Origin: Klebsormidium nitens
Taxonomy: Eukaryota; Streptophyta; Klebsormidiophyceae; Klebsormidiales; Klebsormidiaceae
Direction: 5' to 3'
DNA length: 64,000 nucleotides
NCBI GenBank assembly: GCA_000708835.1
Contig: DF237035.1
Location: 156,263-220,262, forward strand
In this document: positions 35,401-47,400 of the stretch, one piece after another
Layout: every line of letters starts with the position of its first letter
Numbering within the stretch: the stretch's first letter is position 1
Program-made: the position numbers and the translations under genes
Notes under the pieces: model-generated
Database searches by the model: none
What the model was told of the DNA's origin: nothing
Seen by the model: only the letters and a program-made list of their open reading frames with translations

Positions 35401-38400
35401 AGGGACTGGACTTCGCGTTCCTTCAGCGCGCGGTATCTGTAGGCCAGTAAGATCATTGGTCAGCCGACAGTCAACCGAAAACTGCTCAGAAGTATTCGTT
35501 TTAATTGCACTTCGCAGGATGAATTGATGGTTCTTTGTGGGCGTGAGACGCTAAGCCCGTGATCAGTACTTTGCTCTTCTACCTACGACAATGGTTAATC
35601 AGACACCACGATCTTTCCATCAATCCAAACGTTCCCATACACACCAGCTTATCCATCATTTGTCTCTGCTCATATCGTGAATCACCTCAAGACAGAACGT
35701 GCACTTCTCGTGGCTTTTACAGCCGCCTAGGACCCACCGTTGATACTCCGCTTGTAAGCGCGCCACGGCGGCCTGCCCCTCGCGCTGCCACGTATCCCTC
35801 TGCTCCGCACACTCCTGGAGCGCCACCTGGCAGGCGTCCCGCTCGGCTTGGCGCTCGCGCGCGTATACGATTCCAGCCTCTACTTTCACCTCCCACTCTT
35901 TGCGCTCTACTGCGGATTCCGCGGCCCAGAGCTCTCGAGCTTCCGCCAGAGCGGCTTCCGCTTTAATGACTTTCTCCTCGGCGTCGGTGCGTGCGGCGAC
36001 GATTTCTTGCTGCCACCTGGAACAAGGCGGCAAAAGCACGGGATCAGATGAACATCAAGAAAGGGTCGATGATCGACTTACATCTGTGCCGAGTAAGCTC
36101 CGCTCAGCTGTGTTTGAAGCGCAGGTCGCGAGGATTATCGAGCGGATAGCGAGGAAGATAGTAAGAAGGCAGGAAGAGGGAACGAGGACAAAGACTAAAG
36201 ACATCTTAGAGATTATTGAAACATTGCACAAAGGTCCCAGAACGGGCACAGAAGCTGGGCGCCTCCTCTGAGAGGACTATATGCACTGCACCTGGGTTCA
36301 AGCACTGATAACCATTATTCCGCTCCGTACTTCAAAAATCCGTTTCTTGCCAAGGTGTCCTGCCCCTCACCTGGCCTGTGCTGCCAGCATTTTCGCCTCG
36401 ACGTCCTGCAAGTTTTGTATGTGCTGCTCCACCAGTCGTTCCCGCTCCCGCCCCGCTGCCGCCTCTAGTTCCGCCCGCCGAGCCCGCTCCTCCGCAATCG
36501 CCGCCTCTAGTTGCGCCACTCTCTGGGCAGCCTCTAGAGCGCGGCGCTTGTACTCTGAACGCAACGCTTGGAGCAGATGCGTGTACCTGCAAACGAGAGG
36601 AGGCACAGCTCAGGTAGCCGCGAGAGAGAAAGTTTCCTTCACACAAACTTAGATCCTGAGACTTGGAGATAGATCGTACGTCTCCTAAAAGCAGTACAGA
36701 ATTGACCGAATGGACCGAAAACCTGATAACAATTGCCAGGTCACCGAATTACTCACCTCTGTGCGCGAGCCAGGCGCGCCCACTGCTGCCTCTGCTGCTC
36801 GTCTCGCCGACCAGCCTCCCCATCAAGAACCGCAGCGGCCTGCCCCTTACTGGGACCGTTTTGAGGGGCAGATGGGGGCCCGTCCTGGATGCAAGAGGAG
36901 ACTCAATAAGTTTGCGTCGTCAGCACACTTGCGATCGCTTGGGCAGAACTTTGAGACCTGAAAGACAAGCCTGTGGATGGACGCAGTCAAGGATAAGAAC
37001 TCTTGTTAGCAAGCAGAAAGATCCAACGCCTTTGTTACACGGACCACTGTACCGGCCTTGAGTCCATTTTCCAGGAGGACCCTTCAACATCGGCGAGTTT
37101 CTTGAGGAAGGCGCCGCAGATACCGCTCGTGAATTGCCCCGACAAACAGGAAAGCATAGAAGGGCCATCGAGTGTCTCACACGGGGTTACCAACTCATAC
37201 CCAGATTCAAATTGAAGCTAAAAGCAAATATAAAGGTGTGGCCCCGCTGCCGTTCCCCTGTTCCTCACCCGCTCCTCGAAAAGGACACTTTCTTGCCCGG
37301 CGCTCTGCTGCCCAGCCATGCCACGTGGCTGCGCTTCTTGGAGTAGCCGCTGAGCTTCTACCAGCTGGCGCGCCAGCTCCTGCTGCCCGCTCCGCGCTTG
37401 GGCCCCCGCCTCCATCTCCGCTTCACACTGCCGCCGCAGCGCTGCCAAGCGCTCATTTGCCACTGCCAATGCCTGCACCCAATCCGCCGCTGTCACTGTG
37501 ACGTTGCAAAAGTGTCACAGAGGGCGAGAAACGTGATTGTTCGCCTCAATCCCAAGTCTCTGTTTTGTGGCTAATAGCCGATAGCTGAATCGGAAAGAAT
37601 GAATTGCCGGCAACTGACTCATGTCGCAAAGCTTACAACATGCGTGAGAAGTCGGACTTCAGCGACTTTACAGTTAGTCGTTTTCACCTTGTCGAATGAA
37701 TCCAAATCAAAATTGAGGAGTCTTCACCTGCTCTCCCTCCTGCACGGCAGCCCTCCCTCGCTCCCCCGCCTCCTTCGCCGCCTCTAGTTCCTTCGCCAGC
37801 GCCTCTTTCTCGCGCCCCGCCTGCTCCTCCGCTTGCGCGAGCGCGCCCCTCAGCGCGCCCACCAGCCGTCGATGCTCCTGCCGTTCGCTGCCCACCACCG
37901 ATTTCAAAACGGCCACCTCCTGCTGCACCGCTGACATCACCGCGGCGCCGGCCGCGAGCCGCGCGCCCGCGCCGACGTCAGCACGCGCGCTGACGTCAAG
38001 CTCGCGTAAGCGGGCCTCGGCGGAGGCGTGGGAGGCGGTCACGGCTTGCAGCGCGTGGCGGGCTTCTTGGCAGGCCACGCGTTCGGAGGCGAGGGCGGCT
38101 TGGAGGGCGGCTTCAGTAGCCTGAGCGGTTGCCGACGCGGCCGCGACCTGCAATGTTGTAAAGAAAATATTCAGTGAAGAAAAGGAACATACCTGTCCTG
38201 GCTTTGAGGTAGAGAGAGACGGGACGTTTCACTTGGGCCTTACTCCGTGCACGGACTCAGTGGCCAGTTGAGATCCGAAGTCGCCTTTTGATACTTGAAC
38301 CTTCAGTTTAACGAAGGACAGGCAAAAGCGCTGTCGTGGGGTTAAACTTCACAACAGGCTCTGGTTGCGGTGTCTTTCAAAGAGAGGACGGTTCCTCCTG

Positions 38401-41400
38401 CACACGTGGCAGCTTGTCGGCCCCTCACCTGCTCAGCATGCCGCCGCCCCTCCTCCTCCCGACTCCGCCGCTCTATTTCCAATCTGCTCTCCATAAGAGT
38501 CTCCCGCTGGCGAGCCGCCTCAATAAGCTTCCCCCGCTCCAGTTCTACCGCCATGCACCGCCGCTCCCACTCTTCCACCGCTTTTCGTAGCGTCTCTAGT
38601 TGCGCATCCCTTGAGGAGGCTTCCGTTTGCAGCTTCTCTACTTGCGCTTCCCTCAGAGAGTGTTCCGTTTCCGCTGCTTCCGCCCCCGGCCCCGGCCCTG
38701 CGCTCCGGTCTGCACATTCAACGTACGTTTGCGCTGCCCGCTCCGCCGTCTCTCCAAAGTCGGTCTCAGTTCCCTTCTCAAGATTCTCACTTCTTCCTTG
38801 CGTTGCTAGCAACCCACGGGGCATTTTTCGGTTCTCTTCTCCTTGTCCAGAGCTAGAGGTTGGATCTGCGCCGAGCACCGTCTCTACGAGCGGATCTGTC
38901 ATGGTGCCAACTTCGCAAGACGCAGTCAAGGGCCCCATGCTTGACACCGCACCGCCGGCGACCGCAGCGTTGGATTGGCTTTGAATCAGCTGTGCTTGCT
39001 GGGTCCACTCACGGTCTTGGAACACCGGAACCACCGCAAAAGGAAGATCTTCCGGCCCGGAAGAGTGGCGCTCCGCAGCCAAGAGCGCACCGTGAGAACC
39101 CCCTTCCCGCCCATCAACGCTGGCCGCGCCTCCTGCGGTACTACCAAAGTCGGTCAGATTTGGCTGTGCCGCTTCTGGGCGTTGCATGGAGGCAAGTGTA
39201 GAATCCGCGCGCGATTCCGGAGGGGCGTTGTTGGATTGGGAGAGGCGAACTTGGCTCTGCTCTGTCGCGGACTGTCTCACAGACCCCCCGGTCTGTCCCT
39301 CAGCCGCACGATTCGCTCCCCACGGGACTAGCCCATCCCCATTACTTTCTCCAACCAAGCCTCGCCCAGTGGCACCTTCAGCCCCCGCACCCAACGACCT
39401 GTGGTTAGCACTATCGCCGTCCAATGCGCTGCAATCCTGCACTTCGCCAGCGGCTATATTTTCCCGTTGTCTGACAGGGGGGTAGACAAGTACACTATCA
39501 TTGGGGACAGCTTGCCTCCCCTCCGAACCATGACCGTTAGTCACGCCAACGGATGCAGGCCTAATCGCGATCTTTGATCCAACTTGTTGCACTGATCCGC
39601 TTTGCTCCAACACTCTGCCCAGTCTGACCGCTTCACTACGTGCGGGGTCGATGGGACCCCATGTTTCGAGCGTTGCTGTGGTGTCAATCGCGCTAACTTG
39701 TCGATCTAGTGGCCCAGACTCTGTAAAAGCGGGCGACTGCCGTCCTTCACTTTCACCAACAGCAACTGAATTAGCTACAGCTGTAGCACTTGCCACAGTT
39801 GCAAACGGAACCGGCAAATCCGTCTGGAAAATGGCGTCACACTGATCGCGCAACACTCCACTGTTCCGTCTAATCGGTCCTCCTAGACTACCTCCGACCG
39901 CAATTTCCGCTTGACCAAGAGTTCCGTCAAGACCGTGTTCCGTCCGGGCAATGGTTCCGCTTGAATGAGGGTCCGTTTGGGCAGTCGCATCCTCGGCCAA
40001 TGTGGCAACCGTCTGTGCAGTACGGTCGGTGTGAACCAACGCCTCCGTCTGAACTGAAACGTCAGTCTGGGCTGTAGTCTTCCTCAAGACAGGAACATCA
40101 ATCTGGGCTGTAGTCACAATACCAACGGAAGCGTGGTTGTCGGCTGTAGCCGTGCTGTGCACCCCCACTCGCCCCGACATCTCGCCTTCGTCCCGAGCGG
40201 TTCCAACTGTTTGGACCGCTGAGTCTGCGTGGCTGACTCTCTCGGTTTGCACCACTCTCCCCACGCCACATTTCCCCGGTCCCTGGGTCTGAGGCGCGTG
40301 CAGACTCCCAAGCCCTTGCGTCAGCACGGCAAGCGCCGCCCTCATTGCCGTCAGCTCTTTTGCCATAGCCCCCGCAGTCGCCTCCAGCTTTTCCGGCAGT
40401 ATACTCAAAACCGGTTCTTCACTTACTTCCCTCTTCCCTCCTCGTAACAGCCCACTTGAACCCTGTCCCCCGTTCAGTCTCCCCTCGTTGAAATTTCGCC
40501 CACTCCCTTTCGCAGCGCCCTCGTCGTCCCGTGCTTCCTCGCTCCGCCCGCTCTCGTTCCGTCCGTTCTCGTTCCGCCCAAACTCGGTCCGTCCGGTCTC
40601 GTCCTTGTGTTCCGCTGCTCTCGCTTTTCCGAGCGCCGCCGCCCCCGCGGCCGCGGCGCGCACCTCCAGTTTACTCGCCTCCAGCGCCTCCATGTGCTGT
40701 AACAGCAGATCGCACAGCGCCGAGACCGCCGCCGCCTCCGGGGCTTTCGCAGCATTAGAGGGAGCTTTGCTCTCTCGCTCTGGTAGATTCTCCGTGCTTC
40801 GGTGCGTACTTTCGAGAGACTGGCCTTTGTCTGAACGAATCGCACCAGTCTGGTGGAGATCTACGAAGGACCGCGCCCCTTTTGGTGCTCCCATCAAACC
40901 TCGGCTGGGGTTTCCTAGAGCAGGTTCCATCCCAGAAATTTCCCCGTTGCGTCTGCCGGAATCCGCGGACGGCTGCCTTTCCCCCCACGCTACGTGTCCT
41001 TCCACCATCTCCACCGCTTGTTTCTGCTGTACTGACTCGCCTGTTTCACCGTTCTGCGACTCTCCCCTTTGGATCTCCGGCCGGACTCCGTTCACATCGG
41101 CAACGGCTGCCGAGCCCCCTTCCGTCGGCCGATCCACATTTTGCGGTCGCCGAATTGCCGGCGAAACAGGCCGGGGCTTTGGCGATCGTGGCCCGTCGTT
41201 GTGGCGCGTCATCGTACCGCCGTTCACAGTTGCGGCTGACTGAGAAGAAGACGTTTTCTGAGCGTTCTTAAACACCGACGGTTTTGGATGCTTGGGTGTG
41301 GAGAGGCGGTCGGACCAGGAGGCGACACGTGGCAGCGGGGCCTCCTCCGAGGGGGACACCGGGGGCGCTGGGGCGGCGGCCGGGGGGGCGGAGTCAGTGA

Positions 41401-44400
41401 TTTGAAGTGCGGGTTGAGGGGGCAAGGTAACGCGTTCGGCGCGCAGCCGGGTTTGTTCCTGCGGGACAACGAAAATCAAAGCGGTGAGGAGGCGTTTTTG
41501 AAAGACTGATAAACAAGCGGACGTCCAATTAGAAGCAAGGAAGGAGGCCAGTTGCTCAGGGGCCTAAGATAGAAGGGTGGACGTCATTGGTGGATACAGA
41601 AAGAAACGGGCCGGTCTACGTGGGAAATAGACTGAGTGCTCGGAAAGCCAGTTTTCATAAGTGAGGGAACGTTGCAAGGAAACATTGCACGGCAAGGGTC
41701 GACGAAAGAACGGGGCAGATTTCCGGGGAAAGCGACGATGGGTCGAGTCATCTGGATAAACCAAAGAGTTGTTCGCACTTACCTCGAGTAGGGTCGCAAT
41801 TCGGGCTGAAAGCTGTTGGATGACCAAGCTCTGGGAGTCAAGTAGGGAGGAGCTCGATTCGTCGGAAGCGGGAGCCAGAACCGTCTCCAAATTCGACGCA
41901 GACGTCATGCTGCCGGCTTTCCGCTGACGCATCTTGCGTAACGCCAGGTCCTTGTCTCGCAGCCTCTGCAAAAGGATCGTTCCCGGCTCTATACGAACCG
42001 GGGACAGTGCAGCAAAACAAGGTGCAGCAGAGTTTCTGAAAGAAAGAAGCAGTGCGTCAAGTTCCGACTACGCCGGACGAAGCCCATGATTATTTTAACG
42101 GGTAGGATTGATTGACGACAACCCCGAGCTCAAAAGAAATAACATGAATGAAGCTCCTAACGCGATGAGTGCGGGTCGGTTGCGGATGCTACTAAGACAT
42201 TCAAATGGTCCCCTAAACTCTGCCCGCTCCGCCTCGCGCGATGCCCACGCTAAGCTGGAACAACTTTTACACGGCCACAATGAGCGATCGATCATGGAGC
42301 GGCAAGTTTGAAAGTATCGAACCCGTCCACTTACTTGGACCAGTTTCTGAACGGAGACCGTGAGCGGTCCTTGCGGGGGCGCCCGGTTGAGCGTCCCGGC
42401 CCCGTCCGCGACAACAGCAGATGAGATGGCCGCGGCGGTGAGCACGTGGTCCTCCTCCAAGTACTGCACGCGCCGCCGCAGCTTGCGCTCCGCCTGGAGC
42501 GCCGCCTCTAGTTGCCGCTCCAGCTCGTCTCGCTGCAGAAACCAGGGAATGAGGGGTCAGCAGACAACCATAACTTGCTACTGCTACGAAGCCATTTAGT
42601 GAAGAAATTGGACCCCGACAAGGTCTCTAGGCCCGTACAAGCCAAAGGTCGTCTTTTGCGCCGCTTGGATTGAATGCTCTATGAAGAACTTAGTCGTACA
42701 AGGTCAAAGCCTTTGAATGCTACAAGCCGAGACTCTTTCCCGCCTTCAGCCGCAAAGGGTGCGCCTATCAGAACCAATCGCCAACTGCCCCATAACGTAT
42801 CTGAGACCATCAACCGCACACTGTAGCAACGGGCCTACATTTCTGAAACATCAACTTTTGCCCAACCAGACATCACAAACCGCGGCCCACCTGCTGGAAG
42901 ATCTCCTGGAGGTCCGCGTCCTGTCGCCGTCCGTTGGCAGTGGCGTCTGCCAACGCCCCTTGCAGCCCCGCTATCGCGGCCTCCTTTTTGGCGACCTCAA
43001 GGCGCAGCTCCACCACTTGCTGTCGCCACGCCGCCCGCTGCTCGCCGAACTCCTCTCCAGTCCCGTCCTCTGAGTCGGTCCATTGTTCGGCGCGCGCGGG
43101 ACCGGGCCGGGGGGAGAGCGCGACCCGCCCTTGCTTCAGTTGGTCGATGCGCTTCTCGCGCTCGGCCAGGAGTTGGCGCAACTCTAACTCCGCCCGTGCA
43201 CTCACCTGCGTTGCAGAATCCACTTATAAATCTAGGTTTTCGGATTTTGCGGGATACGATTCAACGGTCTTATCAACTGAGAATCTCTTGATCTTTCTCT
43301 TCTGCCTGACGGCTTTCCTAGTCTTTCTCGCATGTTGAATCCATTTTGAAACGGGTTCTCGCAACATGGTGTTAAATTTTTCCTACTTGAGTTGCACTGG
43401 GATCCCAAAATCTTTCATCTCGTTTGAACGACATTCTGACCTGAACTGAGTCATGCATCGCCATCCAGGACGTGTATTTCAACCACTTGCAATCGAATTT
43501 GCCGGAAGGACAGCCTACATTGTCAACGATCAATTCCCACTCTTCTTTTCCAGCATGCCAGGAACCTCGCCGCACTAACCCGCAATTTCCTCTGTGCGTC
43601 CGCCTCCGCCAGTTTCGCCTGCACCAGCTGCTTTGACACCGCCGCAAGGGATCCCCCCGCCACCGCAGTCTTGCTGGTCCCCCCCCGAGCGGGGCTTGCA
43701 CCCGCGTGCTCAATACGGGCCAGGATGCGCTCGAGATCGGAGACTACGCCTGCTTGCAACTCGCGCTCGTCTTGTAGGGCCGCTAGTTGGGAAGTGAGTG
43801 CGCCGACCTGTTGGGGAAAGGGAAGTGTTGGTTCATGGAACGAGACGGAAATAGAAAGGTGTTGTTGAGTCGTATTTGGCGGTAGCGACGAAGCGTTTGT
43901 TTATTAAACTTTAAGCGGCCAGCGTAAAGACTCGTATTTGAGTGTTTCAAGACTACACTTTGACCGCAACAACGAAGACATCGTGGGGGATCGGAGCAAT
44001 CTATCGACCGTTCCTATACAATTGACACAACGGGCATGATATCCTCAAGATGAGCATAGAAAGGACACATAAAGGACACATAAAGAACGAAGGAACGTAT
44101 CAACCGTTCCTATCGAAAATTGACAAACCTGGCATGGCATGACCGAGATGAACAAAGTGAGGACACTTAAGCACAGACTAAAAACAGATTACAAACAGAA
44201 AAGAACAAGCTAAGATCGAACCTAAGACAGACTCGCGGCCCCTGCGACGACGGGCGTAGCACTCACTTTGGACACAAGGTGCTCGTTTTCCGTCCTGCAC
44301 TGTTCCAGTTCTTGCTCTAGCTGGGGGATGCGGCGCGCCGTCTGTTGTACCCCCTGGAGACTCTGCTGCTGCCGCACCGCCTCAGCCAGCTGCGCCTGGA

Positions 44401-47400
44401 CTGCTGCCAGAGCCGCCGCGTGCTCTGACTGAGCCTCTTCCAGCACTCGCACCTGTATAAGTACGAAGCGAAGTTAGGGGCTGGAATCAGAAAGGACGAT
44501 AACGCTCGTGCCAATATCTTCAAGACCGAAAAGTTAAGGTCAAAACACCGCTTTAACGGAACTGACGGTGTGCCTGGAGAAAGTTGATTGAGTAGACAGG
44601 GCGGCCGCCAGGAAGAGAAGTGAGGGCAGGGACGAAGATTGCCTGCCCTGGTGTAGAAACGAGTCCAGCTTTAGGAACAGAATTGCAGTGGGTGAAGTAC
44701 ACTTTCTAAATAAGGGCATGATGGACCAAGGGAAGCCTTCACTTCCTAGCTTCTTAGAAACACTTTCGGAAACCCGAAAGACCTAAAGTCATTCGTTAAA
44801 GCATGCACTCAATGTAAAGGCTCCGCCAATGGCCCATGCTGCGCTTTAACAGGCTGCTCAGCTGGACGTATCGTTTAAATAGACCTTACATGCAGAATCT
44901 TCTGCTTTGTCCCTTGCACCTACCTTCTCCTGGTGCAGCGCCGCCCGCTCCTGCCGGTGCGCGCGCGCCTCCGCCTCTAGTTCCTGCCGCACCTTCCTCA
45001 GCTCCTCCCTGTGAAGCGCCGCCGCCTCCTCCGCTCTCGCCCGCGCCGCTGCCTCTAGTTGCTCCCGCTGCCGCCCAACCGCCCCGACGCTCTCAGTCTG
45101 CTGCGCTTGCGCTTCCGTCAGATCCGCTTCGAGCCGCGCGATCCTCTGCCGAAGCGCCAACCCCTCGTCCTGGAGTGCGAACAGCTCCTGGGTCTTGACC
45201 GCCAGCCGGGCCGCCAGCTCAGCGGCTGACGTCACCCGGGGATCCCCCCAGGCTTCCGGCTCGGCGGACTCGTCCGTTCCGGAGGGACCGGAGCCGGATC
45301 GCTCGAGCTTGGATTCTAGTTGATCGATCACGCGGTGTAGGGCGGAAGCGTGTGACACGGCAGCGTCTTGTTTTTGGCGCGCGCGTGCAAGGAAATCTTG
45401 GAGTTGCCCGTTGGCGAGCTTGAGCGCCGCGAGCTCGCGAGTGATCGCCACCAGCTTCTCTTGGGGGTCCGCTCGAAGAAGCGCTCGCAAAACCTAGGCC
45501 ACAAGCGAAGAAAAGTGTCAAAAAGTCCTGTAAGGTGAGTCAATTCATGAGACGTAACAAGAGAATCACCTTGAAAAGAAAGCATGCAGCACTTGCCGTA
45601 AGAGACGGGTTACACGGAACCATCTCTTACATTTATAATGGAAGCGTTCTCATTGACCTATCCAATCAGCGCCCTGGGCCGGTTCAATAGTCACTGCAAA
45701 TGAGGGGATATCCAACCATAGCCGTTACAAAGACCGCGGCAGCTTTGGATGTCTTTTTCACCGTTCCAATCTCGTTTTGAGTTTCTTCAAGCTCCAGATC
45801 TCATTATGGTTGTGCTACAGAAAAGATCTCATCATCGACTTGACATTCGTAGACCCACCTGTTCTTCGAACCACGTCTTGATCTCCTCATCCCCCTTGCC
45901 GCTCTCCTGACTCTCCCCTCCCTGCCCCCGCTCCGCATCTTTTCCCGCGGCCAAATCCGCTTCCGCTACCATCACTCTCCTTCCAAGCCGTTCCGCTTGC
46001 TCCTTAAACCGCGCGCCCTCTTGTACCGCCCCCGCCAACTCCACCCTCACGGCCACCAACTCCTTTTGCGCCCTCTCTAGTTGCGCCCCCAGACTCTCCA
46101 CGCGCCCCGTGAGTAACTCCACACGTGCCTCGGCCCATCCCGCGTCGTCGCTTTTCCGCTGCTCTCGCCGCACCTGCGCCACCGCAAGCCGCCCCTCCGA
46201 AACCTCCCACTCGCCGATCTTCCGCTCCAGCGCGCTCTCTAGCGCTGCCACGTGTTCCCGCAACCGCGCGGCCTCTCCGCCCTTCATCCGCCCCTCCGCT
46301 TGGGCGCGGCTTAACTGACGTTCACTATCCATAACCAGACTGGTTAACCGGGAGATAACCACCGCCTGCCAGTCTGCGCCGACGGTTTTGTCCAGCGCTT
46401 CTTGGAGGCGCGCAGCGATGGGCGGCGGGAGACCCACTTCTGTAGCTTGCGGGAAAGACACGGCCGACAGTTCCTCGCGGAGGGATTGGTCTTGCGCGGC
46501 TGCCTCTGTACGTTCTCTGCATTTCAAGGGACGGATTGTCAAGCAAAAGTGTGGGGGAAAATCGCAAGAAGTCAAGAAAAGTTAACTCAGAGTATTTGCA
46601 CGAGGCTGGAAGCAACGCGAGCACTGATTTAGCCCTCTTGCTAAGGGTGCGGTATCACCAGAGCTGGCCAGTGGTCTCGCACTTGATCAAAGCGAAGCTG
46701 ATGATCGCAACGCGTTTAGCAATCTCATTCTACTCAGAAGTTGTTGCAAGGGCTTGAGTTGACAACCGGGCCCCTGAATTAACCGCAAGCATTTGGAAGA
46801 CGTCTAGTCTAGTTAAGACCTTGATGTTGAACATCCGCCCACCAAACTGCAAACCCGGCCTAAGCCTCCTGGGCAACTCACCGCTGCAGCTGCGCCAGTA
46901 GCCTCTTCCCCTGCTGCTCCATTGCCGCCCCGCGACTCTCCGCCTCCTCCGTCTTGGCGCCCAGCGCCTCCTTCAACCTGTCCACCTCTCGCGCCAGCCC
47001 CGCTGAATGCGCGTCCCGATCGCGCAGGTCCGCTTTCAAAACGGCCGCTTCCCGCCGAAGAACCTCGTGCGCGCCCGCGCTCTGCGCCAGGCGCTGCTCG
47101 CGCTGCTTCAACCGCGCGCGCACCCGCTCAAGTTCCGCGGCCGTGGCGGCGCCGACTTGGCCCGCGTGGCGAGCTTCGTCCTGAGCCCAGGAGAGTTTTC
47201 ACGTCGACATTCGTAACAATTTCCTCGCCCGAGGGAGTCTTCGAGAAATGGAAGAGAGAAGACGTAAATAGTGTAGCGTTAAGCAGGCTTACCTAAAGTG
47301 ATTACGTCAATATTCATAACGAGATCCTCGACCCGAGATTCTTAGAGGTATGGAACCGAATCCGGTCAGTCGTGCAGCGAAAAGCAGGCTTGCCGACAGG

